From Paludibacteraceae bacterium (GTDB lineage: Bacteria > Bacteroidota > Bacteroidia > Bacteroidales > Paludibacteraceae): a DNA stretch of 15,468 nucleotides. The stretch covers positions 1-15,468 of the forward strand of contig CANIXM010000009.1 of the NCBI GenBank assembly GCA_947471245.1, in the 5' to 3' direction. Positions 1 to 6,164 of this stretch are shown here, in pieces. Every line of letters starts with the position of its first letter. Positions within the stretch are counted from its first letter, which is position 1. The position numbers and the translations under genes were made by a program. The notes under the pieces are model-generated. The model was not told the origin of the DNA and searched no databases. It saw nothing but the letters and a program-made list of their open reading frames with translations.

Positions 1-383
1 CTAAGCAAATGGCTCAGTGGAAAGAAAAAGTTGCTGCAGGATGGGATGGTATTGAAATCGTGTCGAAGGATATTCCTGAGAAATTCCTACTTAATCCTCA
101 AGTAGCAGAAGACTACAAAATGAACATTGTTATTGATACTCAATCTATTGATGATAATGGCATAGGTCTTGAATTTGTAGCAACCAAAGTGGGTAAAAAC
201 AATGAAGATGTGCTTTATGATGTTCAAGAGTTTAAACTTGAGAAAATTGAAGGTTCTAAAATGTATTTTACCCTTGATTATCAGATGAATATGGCAGGAG
301 CATTCAAATTTGGATTCCGCATGTTCCCTAAAAATGTAGATCTTCCGCATCGACAAGATTTCTGCTACGTTCGCTGGGTGTAG
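1..383 (+). CDS. Alpha-glucan (glycogen/starch) phosphorylase-like protein, C-terminal end only
   Basis: The reading frame is already open at the left edge (codons AAG CAA precede the ATG at 9), so this is the 3' end of a gene that begins outside the window. The last 120 or so residues end in LPHRQDFCYVRW(V), which I recognise as the C-terminal signature of the Bacteroidota alpha-glucan family phosphorylases, often large proteins carrying glycogen synthase-like sequence. The visible part is a beta-rich tail (VLYDVQEFKLEKI, then a segment reading MYFTLDYQMNMAGAFKFGFR) without catalytic residues. Family members act on storage glucan in the cytoplasm. The family call rests on this tail alone. 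A strong terminator follows 22 bases after the stop, so this is the end of its transcription unit. Confidence 0.72.
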   Translation, partial: KQMAQWKEKVAAGWDGIEIVSKDIPEKFLLNPQVAEDYKMNIVIDTQSIDDNGIGLEFVATKVGKNNEDVLYDVQEFKLEKIEGSKMYFTLDYQMNMAGAFKFGFRMFPKNVDLPHRQDFCYVRWV

Positions 384-405
384 TTGATAGTTAGATAAAA
401 AAGGA

Positions 406-434
406 GACCAAGTTTATACTTGGTCTTTTTTTTT
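406..434 (+). terminator. Rho-independent terminator after the phosphorylase gene
   Basis: The 7-bp stem GACCAAG/CTTGGTC with a 6-base loop (TTTATA) is followed directly by nine T residues (426-434). This is a textbook intrinsic terminator, placed 22 bases after the stop at 383. Confidence 0.9.
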
Positions 435-474
435 GATTTTGCCAATTGAAGTGTTTTGTTATGAAGTAGGTAGG

Positions 475-501
475 TTGGTCTATTATTAATTATTATCTTT
501 G
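475..501 (+). promoter_or_regulatory. Bacteroidota-type promoter for the GNAT-like gene
   Basis: TATCTTTG at 494-501 matches the -7 consensus TAnnTTTG exactly. A TTG at 475-477 lies 16 bases upstream, a little closer than the usual -33 spacing of about 19. The predicted leader is about 40 bases. Confidence 0.6.
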
Positions 502-550
502 CGCTTCGTTTTAAGAAATTCGGTTAAGTACTAATTATCACAAGCTAGGA

Positions 551-1666
551 ATGATTACTGTCAAAGAAGCAATTACCAAAAATGAAATGAAGAAGTTCAT
601 TTTATTTCCTTTTGAACTTTACAAAAATGACAAAAACTGGGTTCCACCTTTACTCATGGATGAATGGGTCACTTTTAGTAGAGAAAAAAATCCGTCTTTT
701 GAGCATTGTGAAGCTGCATTCTTATTAGCATACAAAGATGATAAAGTTGTGGGTCGTATTCTCGCAATTATTAATCATAAAGCTAATCAGAAATGGAATG
801 ATTATAGGACACGTTTTGGTTGGATTGCATTTATTGACGACAAAGAGGTGTCTAAAGCATTGCTACAAGCGGCACAGGAATGGGGAAATAACAACGGGAT
901 GAGTGGTATTCATGGTCCTTTAGGGTTTTCCGACTTAGATCCAGAGGGAATGATGATAGAGGGATTTCATAACCAACCTTCTATCACCAGCGCCTACAAT
1001 TTTTCCTATTTCCCTCAACACATGGAGGCACATGGATTTGCTAAATCAGTGGATTGGATTCAATATAAGTTTAATGCCTCTCAAGATATTCCTGAAAAAG
1101 TAGGCAAAATAAATAAATTGATAGCCGAAAAGTACAACTTACGCATCCTAAAAGCAAAGAACAAGAAGGAGTTGATGAAATATGCCCCAGGCTTTTTTCA
1201 CACATTAAATTTGGCTTTTAGAAATCTTTATGGCTTTACTGAATTGACAGATAAGCAAATTAATTTCTACTTAAAAGCCTATTTTGGATTTGCGAGACCA
1301 GAACTGATTTGTTTTATTTTGGATGAGAAAGATGAAGTGGTCGGATTTGGTGTTAGTTTCCCATCCCTTTCTACTGCATTCCAAAAGGCGAAAGGAAAAT
1401 TGCTACCTTTTGGCTTTATTCATATACTCAAAGCGCTACGCAAGTACGACACCATAGATTTGTATTTCAACGGAGTGCACCCAGATTGGCAAAAAAGGGG
1501 TATCCACTCCCTGTATTATGTAGAAATGAATGAAGATGCACGTCGTTTAGGGCTTAAAACCGCCATCTCTACTGGGCAGTTGGAAACGAATATCAATGCA
1601 GTTGGTATTTGGGATAATTATGAAAAGGAGTCTTACATCAGAACTCGTTGTTACATCAAGGACTGA
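551..1666 (+). CDS. GNAT-superfamily acyltransferase-like protein with two GNAT-like halves
   Basis: This 371-residue soluble protein has no signal peptide. It appears to hold two GNAT-like units. The N-terminal half (about 55-170) has the beta-strand pair FLLAYKDDKVVGRILAIIN, followed by a conserved-looking GIHGPLGFSDLDPEG segment (119-133). The C-terminal half (about 250-371) has the strand pair ICFILDEKDEVVGFGVSF (253-270) and the segment VHPDWQKRGIHSLYY (309-323), which resembles the Q/RxxGxG/A acetyl-CoA loop, with QKRGIH as a degenerate version. Known GNAT enzymes move acyl groups from CoA to amines. The substrate here is unknown, and the imperfect CoA loop means activity is not certain. 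The gene has its own promoter and stands alone between the terminators at 406-434 and 1688-1727. Confidence 0.7.
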   Translation: MITVKEAITKNEMKKFILFPFELYKNDKNWVPPLLMDEWVTFSREKNPSFEHCEAAFLLAYKDDKVVGRILAIINHKANQKWNDYRTRFGWIAFIDDKEVSKALLQAAQEWGNNNGMSGIHGPLGFSDLDPEGMMIEGFHNQPSITSAYNFSYFPQHMEAHGFAKSVDWIQYKFNASQDIPEKVGKINKLIAEKYNLRILKAKNKKELMKYAPGFFHTLNLAFRNLYGFTELTDKQINFYLKAYFGFARPELICFILDEKDEVVGFGVSFPSLSTAFQKAKGKLLPFGFIHILKALRKYDTIDLYFNGVHPDWQKRGIHSLYYVEMNEDARRLGLKTAISTGQLETNINAVGIWDNYEKESYIRTRCYIKD

Positions 1667-1687
1667 CAGTTGTTCAAACAAAAATAT

Positions 1688-1727
1688 AAACAAGCTACTA
1701 TTACTCGAGTGTAATAGTAGCTTGTTT
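1688..1727. terminator. Bidirectional terminator hairpin between convergent genes
   Basis: A 17-bp perfect stem (AAACAAGCTACTATTAC at 1688-1704 pairing with 1711-1727) encloses the loop TCGAGT. On the minus strand it is followed by a T-rich run (TTTATATTTTTG). On the plus strand the tail is weaker (TTTGCTT). It starts 21 bases after the GNAT-like stop and ends 2 bases from the pseudouridine synthase stop, so it probably serves both. Confidence 0.85.
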
Positions 1728-1729
1728 GC

Positions 1730-2632
1730 TTAATGGAAGATGGTAAGAAAATTGCGTGGTACAGGTGTTTCGAAACTGACTACCTCTGTAGAAATGGGAT
1801 GATAAAATGCCAGAATTCGTGCATGAAGACCCAATCTGCTAAGAGCGCTAGTCGTGGATCCGTATTTTTTATCACCAGCAATGGGGTGCCCTATCCCTTG
1901 CATGTGAACGCGAATCTGATTTTTTCGACCTGTCTCAAGTTCAATTTCGAGAAGCGAAAAGTTGTCGTTTGATTTGATTTTTTTGTAATGTGTTATCGCT
2001 TCCTGGCCACCATTGTCCACCATACTCGAATGGATTTTTAGCGATTTTTCATTTTCAGTAAGCCATGTTGCTATGGTGTCTTGCTCTTTAGCCACACATC
2101 CCTCTACCAGTGCCACATACACTCGACGAGTGATGATGCGATGCCAGTTTTCTTGTAAAATCACCTGTACTTCTTTGGTTTTGGCAAACATGATTACTCC
2201 CGATGTTTCTCTGTCTAGTCGGTGTACAACGTATATTCGGTTCGATGGAGAACTTTTCTTGATATGTGTTTTTAATATCGAGAATGCCGTTGTCTCGTCA
2301 CTGTTGCCAGTACTTACAGTGAGCAATCCTTCTTTTTTCTCTACCACAATCAGGTAAGCATCTTCAAAAATTATTTTTAGTTTAGGATGGTGCAACTCCA
2401 CATTCCCTCTTCCGCTTGTAACAGTGACTAAGTCATTTGGCTTTAATGCCAGGTTGAACTGTGTGGATATTTTTCCATTGACCATGATTTGTCGGTGTGC
2501 CAATAATGATTTGATAGAACTACGGCTCATGCCACCCATCTTGGATAAGAGAAAATTCATCAATTCTCCATCTTCAGAGACTTTCAACTGTGTTTCTTTT
2601 GCAACAGGGGTTGTTACTTTTTTATTGCGCAT
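1730..2632 (-). CDS. RluA/RluD-family RNA pseudouridine synthase
   Basis: This 300-residue protein should isomerise uridine to pseudouridine in rRNA or tRNA. An S4 RNA-binding domain occupies about residues 20-75 (MSRSSIKSLLAHRQIMVNGK). The catalytic domain follows, with the hallmark HRLDRETSG at 137-145, whose Asp140 is the expected catalytic aspartate. The downstream motifs GRKNQIRVHM (235-244) and LHARIL (269-274) also fit. Length and order match the RluC/RluD class. The target uridine cannot be read from sequence, so no symbol is given. The ATG at 2632 gives a short basic leader before the S4 domain. I see no clear -7 element upstream. The gene converges on the GNAT-like gene across a shared hairpin, and the repeat-rich region lies upstream of it. 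Confidence 0.93.
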   Translation of the reverse strand: MRNKKVTTPVAKETQLKVSEDGELMNFLLSKMGGMSRSSIKSLLAHRQIMVNGKISTQFNLALKPNDLVTVTSGRGNVELHHPKLKIIFEDAYLIVVEKKEGLLTVSTGNSDETTAFSILKTHIKKSSPSNRIYVVHRLDRETSGVIMFAKTKEVQVILQENWHRIITRRVYVALVEGCVAKEQDTIATWLTENEKSLKIHSSMVDNGGQEAITHYKKIKSNDNFSLLEIELETGRKNQIRVHMQGIGHPIAGDKKYGSTTSALSRLGLHARILAFYHPISTEVVSFETPVPRNFLTIFH

Positions 2633-2725
2633 TTGTTTTTTTGTTGTGTAAATTATCTAATACTGTGTTGTGATTGCTATTTTTTTGCTCTAAAACGTCT
2701 TGGGTGGTTATACAATATTAAAGAC

Positions 2726-2920
2726 TTTGGCGATATTTTGCCTTTGGCGATATTCACTTCGTGATATTTGCTTCGCGATATTTGCCTACGGCGATATTTG
2801 CTTTGCGATAATTGCCTGCGGCGATAGTAACTTCGTGATATTTGCCTTCGTGATATTTGCCTTCGGCGATATTTGCTTTGCGATATTTGTTTTGCGATAA
2901 TTGCCTTTGGTGATAGCGTC
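2726..2920. repeat. Degenerate tandem array, 13 units of 14-17 bp (GATATTTGCYTTCGGC-like)
   Basis: The core GATA recurs at 2732, 2749, 2763, 2777, 2793, 2807, 2823, 2837, 2852, 2868, 2882, 2896 and 2912, so spacing varies between 14 and 17 bases. Most units read [C/T]GATATTTGC followed by [C]TTCG[G] or TTTG[G/C]. Variation lies both in single bases and in one- to three-base insertions between units, so it is not a clean microsatellite. There are no spacers. Start and end are approximate. Confidence 0.85.
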
Positions 2921-2944
2921 TTCGTGCCTTTGTGCCTTTGTGTT
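2921..2944. repeat. Three 8-bp units of TTYGTGCC at the array end
   Basis: TTCGTGCC, TTTGTGCC and TTTGTGTT follow one another at the right end of the GATA array. On the minus strand this reads as NTKAQRHED, a peptide I recall from spurious hypothetical proteins translated from short intergenic repeats. The core GCCTTYGTG also occurs inside the GATA array. Confidence 0.7.
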
Positions 2945-2968
2945 CAAAAATTCAAAAAATAATTTATC

Positions 2969-2990
2969 AGACGCCGCATGCAACGTATCT
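2969..2990. repeat. Degenerate palindrome centred on GCATGC
   Basis: The centre GCATGC (2976-2981) is flanked by imperfect arms, AGACG on the left and CGT(AT)CT on the right, with two mismatched base pairs beside the centre and a 2-base bulge. It looks like the decayed remnant of a palindromic intergenic repeat. I recall repeats of this type (AGACG...CGTCT around an alternating centre) from Bacteroidota and cyanobacteria, but cannot confirm identity here. Confidence 0.5.
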
Positions 2991-3018
2991 TCAATTATCA
3001 ATTATCAATTATCAATTT
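2991..3018. repeat. TCAATTAT tandem repeat, 3.5 units
   Basis: Three consecutive 8-bp units TCAATTAT plus a partial unit follow the GCATGC palindrome directly. Such ATTGATAATTGA-type strings are commonly seen between Bacteroidota genes. No role can be read from it. Confidence 0.8.
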
Positions 3019-3158
3019 TATAATTGTGTTCAATGTGTTAAGTTTTTTGTAACCTTTTGTGGTTATAATATCATTCTTTGGTTTCACCCATCTAATTCGT
3101 TATAACACCCTATTTTTACTATAACCAGTTGTTTGACTTGTTGTTTTGTGTCGTGTAA

Positions 3159-4724
3159 TTATGACTTTAAGTATTCCACCACTCCAAGTGCTGCATTTTC
3201 ACCATCTATGGCCGATGAGGTAATTCCTCCAGAATAGCCCGATCCTTCGCCGCAAGGAAATAATCCTTTTATCACAGGATGTTGACCTGTGTTAATGTCA
3301 CGTGGAATTCTCACTGATGATGATGTACGCGTTTCTACTCCTACTACAATGGCCTCGTTGGTCAAATAACCTCTCATTTTTCTATCAAATTTTTTAAATC
3401 CCTCTCTAAGTCTATTAGCGATGACATCAGGAAGCCAAAAATGAAGTGGTGATGAAATCAAGCCAGGCAGGTAGGAACAAGCAGGTAGGTCGGCTGACAA
3501 TTTTCCTTTTACAAAATCGCCCAATCGCTGAGCAGGTGCCACTTTGCCCAGTCCTCCATTGTTTTTTAGTGCTAGGTTTTCTACATACTTCTGAAATCTC
3601 AGTCCAGCCATTACACCGTGCTCATGAAATTCGGCAGGGATGTCTTCAGGTCGAATTTCTACCACTATGCCAGCGTTGGCGTAAGGTGAATTGCGCATGG
3701 ATGCGGACATGCCATTGACCACTATTTCTTCATCACCACTACCAGCAGGTACAATATGCCCGCCAGGACACATGCAGAAAGAGTAAACACCTCTGTCATT
3801 GATTTGCTCCACCAAGTTGTAGGTCGCTGCAGGCAGGTAAGGGCCACGGTCTTTGCAGTGGTATTGTATGCTGTCTATCAATTCTTGAGGGTGTTCTACT
3901 CGTACACCCATAGCAAATCCTTTAGCTTCAAGTAAAATGCCTTGGCTGTGTAGCATTTCATACACATCGTGTGCCGAATGCCCTGTGGCAAGTAATAATG
4001 CATTGGCCATGAAAGTGCTTCCGTCAGCAGTTTTGCAGCCAGTGATACTATTATTTTCGATTAGTATTTCTGTCAGTTTCTGATTGAAATGTATCTCTCC
4101 TCCAAAATTAGTGATCGTTTTGCTGATGTTCTCAATCACCAACGGCAATTTGTCCGACCCAATATGTGGATGCGATTCATACAAAATATTTTCATGAGCT
4201 CCATGAACGTGAAATATGTTTAATACTCCTTGTACATTTCCCTTTTTTTTGGAGCGGGTGTATAGTTTACCGTCCGAAAAAGTGCCAGCCCCACCTTCAC
4301 CAAAACAATAGTTTGATTCTGGGTCGAACCCTTTGTTTTTATTCAAAGTTGCAATGTCAACTTTTCGGCTTCGAGCATCTTTTCCACGTTCCAAGATGAT
4401 GGGTTTGAGACCATGCTCTATCAGTTTTAAAGCTGCAAACAGCCCAGCAGGTCCTGCACCGATTACTAATACGGGTTGCTCATTAACAACTGACTTGTAT
4501 TCTGGAGATTGTGTTGGTGTTGGTGCTGGATCTTCGTCCCAATACACTTCTGCATTGATGTTTATTTTGACTTGAAATGATCTGGAATCGATTGATTTTT
4601 TTAGAATACGTATCCTCGTGATTCGGCTTGGAGCAATTTCCAGTTTGTCAGCAATTTGTTTGTGAAGAAGTGCTTCAGTTTCTGCTATTTGGGGTGTGAT
4701 GCTGAGTAGAATTTCTTGATGCAT
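3159..4724 (-). CDS. FAD-dependent dehydrogenase of the COG2509 family
   Basis: This 521-residue cytoplasmic flavoprotein is of unknown substrate. After an N-terminal region of about 80 residues comes a classic dinucleotide fold, VLVIGAGPAGLFAAL with GxGxxG at 89-94 and the acidic LERG end of the second strand (111-114). The family-typical GEGGAGTFSDGKL segment (142-154) follows, then a CMCPGGHIVPAGSG segment and the C-terminal FAD-contact region CGEGSGYSGGITSSAIDGENAA. This order is what I know of the COG2509 family, which is broadly conserved but poorly characterised. The protein should bind FAD; the electron donor and acceptor are unknown. It has its own promoter with a leader of about 20 bases. 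No clear terminator follows; the repeat region lies downstream. Confidence 0.9.
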   Translation of the reverse strand: MHQEILLSITPQIAETEALLHKQIADKLEIAPSRITRIRILKKSIDSRSFQVKININAEVYWDEDPAPTPTQSPEYKSVVNEQPVLVIGAGPAGLFAALKLIEHGLKPIILERGKDARSRKVDIATLNKNKGFDPESNYCFGEGGAGTFSDGKLYTRSKKKGNVQGVLNIFHVHGAHENILYESHPHIGSDKLPLVIENISKTITNFGGEIHFNQKLTEILIENNSITGCKTADGSTFMANALLLATGHSAHDVYEMLHSQGILLEAKGFAMGVRVEHPQELIDSIQYHCKDRGPYLPAATYNLVEQINDRGVYSFCMCPGGHIVPAGSGDEEIVVNGMSASMRNSPYANAGIVVEIRPEDIPAEFHEHGVMAGLRFQKYVENLALKNNGGLGKVAPAQRLGDFVKGKLSADLPACSYLPGLISSPLHFWLPDVIANRLREGFKKFDRKMRGYLTNEAIVVGVETRTSSSVRIPRDINTGQHPVIKGLFPCGEGSGYSGGITSSAIDGENAALGVVEYLKS

Positions 4725-4749
4725 ATTTTTTTAGTCTTTTTACGGTTTG

Positions 4750-4757
4750 CAAAGATA
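4750..4757 (-). promoter_or_regulatory. -7 promoter element of the COG2509 gene
   Basis: On the minus strand this reads TATCTTTG, an exact TAnnTTTG match, 25 bases upstream of the ATG at 4724. No clear TTG -33 element is seen at the usual distance. Confidence 0.6.
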
Positions 4758-4862
4758 CGGATAACTAATCCATTTATATTGATTCAGTATCGTAAATTCA
4801 GGATTTTGTGGTTTATATTCATCAAATTTCTATGCAGAAGTCTAAAACAAATTGAATGATTG

Positions 4863-4894
4863 TTTGCTAACTTCCTATAAATGTTATAAATTTG
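4863..4894 (+). promoter_or_regulatory. Near-consensus Bacteroidota promoter upstream of the FISUMP lipoprotein
   Basis: TTTG (4863-4866) is followed after 20 bases by TAAATTTG (4887-4894), almost exactly the Bacteroides TTTG-N19-TAnnTTTG consensus. The start of transcription would be near 4901. That leaves an unusually long leader of about 225 bases if it drives the gene at 5128. Confidence 0.65.
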
Positions 4895-4974
4895 CGAAAA
4901 AAGAAAAAACCTTCAGTGTTTTGACCTTGTTGAGTCCATTATTTTTTTGATTAAGATTTTGTTTGAAGCTCGCT

Positions 4975-4994
4975 ATCAGGCTCTGATTTTTTTT
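4975..4994 (+). terminator. Possible weak terminator in the FISUMP leader
   Basis: A 5-bp stem ATCAG/CTGAT with a 3-base loop runs straight into eight T residues. The stem is short, so this could be chance. If real, it would end a transcript of about 90 bases starting at the promoter at 4863-4894. Confidence 0.3.
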
Positions 4995-5127
4995 AAAAAT
5001 TGTAACTAGGTTGAATGAAGTTATAATCTCAACACAATGAATGATTTTATTGTTCATTTTTAGCTTTTTACTGTCCGTTTTTTACACATAATTCATTTGA
5101 AATAACCTCTTTTTACATAAAATTGAA

Positions 5128-5862
5128 ATGCGAATAAATAAAATACTTATGTTGACTTTTGTTTGTGCTTTTTTACCTATGATTTTTACTTCCTGCGACC
5201 CGAATAGTCTTAAACCACTGGGTGGAAATGGCTCAATAAAAGACATTGATGGCAATGTATATGACTCAGTGGTGATAGGAAGTCAGGTGTGGATGGCTCA
5301 GAACCTGAGAGTGACGCATTATAAAAATGGTGACAAAATTCCGATGCTTGCCAATGATTATGACTGGGCATCGACGAAAGATGGAGCCTGGTGCAACTAC
5401 AAAAACAATGGATCTTATTCCAAAGATTATGGTAGGTTGTATAATCAGATTGCTTTATATGATGTTCGAGGATTGGCTCCAGAAGGATGGAGAGTTGCTA
5501 CCTATAATGATTGGTTGATATTAAAAAAATACTTGATAAAAAATGGTTACAATTCTAACAATGACACTGTGTCTAATAAAATTGCTATGAGCATGGCAGG
5601 TAAAACCCTTTGGGAAAGCTTCACTGGTGTGGGATTTATCGGTAATGATTTGGCAACTAATAATAAGTCAGGCTTTAATGCTTTACCAGGAGGTGGAAGG
5701 AATTATGATGGATATTTTGGAGGAGCGAAGCGTAATGGATATTGGTGGACAACTTTCGGTTTTACTTCCTTGACTAATAGCTCTGATAGCTTAGACTTCA
5801 AAACAGATCCCGAACGATGTGGATTTTCAGTCAGGTGTATTAGGGATACAAAGACTTATTAG
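5128..5862 (+). CDS. FISUMP-domain lipoprotein
   Basis: This 244-residue protein starts with a lipoprotein signal (MRINKILMLTF...), with lipobox FTSC and lipidated Cys23, so it should be anchored in the envelope, possibly at the surface. From about residue 38 it matches the Fibrobacter succinogenes major paralogous domain (FISUMP). The signatures are DIDGNVYDSVVIGSQVWMAQ NL, a YGRLYNQIALYD segment, LAPEGWRVATYNDW, SGFNALPGGGR, NGYWWTT and the terminal GFSVRCIRD. The biochemical role of FISUMP domains is not established; the family is abundant in Bacteroidota and Fibrobacter surface proteins. It is a single-domain version with no C-terminal sorting domain. The gene stands alone: it has a long leader upstream and a strong terminator 31 bases after its stop. 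Confidence 0.9.
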   Translation: MRINKILMLTFVCAFLPMIFTSCDPNSLKPLGGNGSIKDIDGNVYDSVVIGSQVWMAQNLRVTHYKNGDKIPMLANDYDWASTKDGAWCNYKNNGSYSKDYGRLYNQIALYDVRGLAPEGWRVATYNDWLILKKYLIKNGYNSNNDTVSNKIAMSMAGKTLWESFTGVGFIGNDLATNNKSGFNALPGGGRNYDGYFGGAKRNGYWWTTFGFTSLTNSSDSLDFKTDPERCGFSVRCIRDTKTY

Positions 5863-5893
5863 GAATTTCAAAACTAATAGAATTTAAACAAAC

Positions 5894-5929
5894 AAACAGC
5901 CCCGATGTGAATTCACATCGGGGCTGTTT
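5894..5929. terminator. Perfect 36-bp palindrome, bidirectional terminator
   Basis: Two 18-base arms are perfectly complementary around GAATTC; the GC-rich part is CAGCCCCGATGTG. TTTT follows on the plus strand, and TTTGTTTAAATT on the minus strand. It sits 31 bases after the FISUMP stop and 2 bases from the 3' end of the tRNA gene, so it can end both convergent transcripts. Confidence 0.9.
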
Positions 5930-5931
5930 TG

Positions 5932-6005
<74 letters not shown>

Positions 6006-6034
6006 TTTATCTTACCTTTAATACAAAAGCGGTG

Positions 6035-6065
6035 CAAAAGTACTTTATTTTTTGGAAAGTTACAA
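6035..6065 (-). promoter_or_regulatory. Promoter of tRNA-Arg
   Basis: On the minus strand TTG (plus 6063-6065) is followed after 20 bases by TACTTTTG (plus 6035-6042), an exact TAnnTTTG match. The -7 element ends about 30 bases before the mature tRNA, leaving a short 5' leader for RNase P. Confidence 0.7.
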
Positions 6066-6116
6066 CACTTTTGCCTAAAAATGGAAAAATGGGGCGATTA
6101 TTTGCTGGAAAATAGC

Positions 6117-6124
6117 TAATTTTG
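6117..6124 (+). promoter_or_regulatory. -7 promoter element of thrA
   Basis: TAATTTTG matches TAnnTTTG and ends 40 bases before the ATG at 6165. The nearest TTTG upstream (6101-6104) is too close for a standard -33. The leader is too short for a peptide-based attenuator. Confidence 0.55.
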
Positions 6125-6164
6125 TGGGCTAAACAAATCAATCAACTAATTATTTCACATAAAG

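Larger units (their letters stand above)
2633..3158. other. 526-bp gene-free region rich in short repeats
   Basis: No credible gene is present. Both reading frames that cross it are translations of the repeat array and have low-complexity content. It lies between the 5' end of the pseudouridine synthase gene and the 3' end of the FAD dehydrogenase gene, both on the minus strand. It holds a GATA-unit array (2726-2920), an 8-bp repeat tail (2921-2944), a palindrome relic (2969-2990) and a TCAATTAT tandem (2991-3018). The remaining 3019-3158 is AT-rich. It includes an 8-bp inverted pair, TGGTTATA/TATAACCA, near 3059 and 3119, with no strong terminator. Confidence 0.8.
4725..5127. other. 403-bp divergent intergenic region
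   Basis: It separates the divergently transcribed COG2509 and FISUMP genes and carries a promoter facing each way (4750-4757 minus, 4863-4894 plus). The 230 bases from 4895 to the FISUMP start are AT-rich. They contain a short hairpin followed by eight T residues (4975-4994) but no convincing open frame. Confidence 0.7.

Noticed and set aside
1733..2651. Several plus-strand frames antisense to the pseudouridine synthase
   Set aside because: They lie opposite a gene with clear catalytic motifs and have no recognisable content.
2726..2944. Possible CRISPR array
   Set aside because: Units are contiguous, 14-17 bases long and degenerate, with no unique spacers and no cas genes nearby.
2700..3001. 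Open frames on both strands across the repeat region (66 and 71 codons)
   Set aside because: Both are periodic translations of the GATA array and its tail, have no start context or domain, and exist only because the repeat lacks stops.
3059..3126. TGGTTATA / TATAACCA inverted pair as terminator or element end
   Set aside because: The arms are short, 52 bases apart and AT-rich, with no T-run or transposase; chance is likely.
6125..6164. Leader-peptide attenuator or riboswitch before thrA
   Set aside because: The leader is only about 35 bases, with no Thr- or Ile-rich leader peptide and no hairpin.
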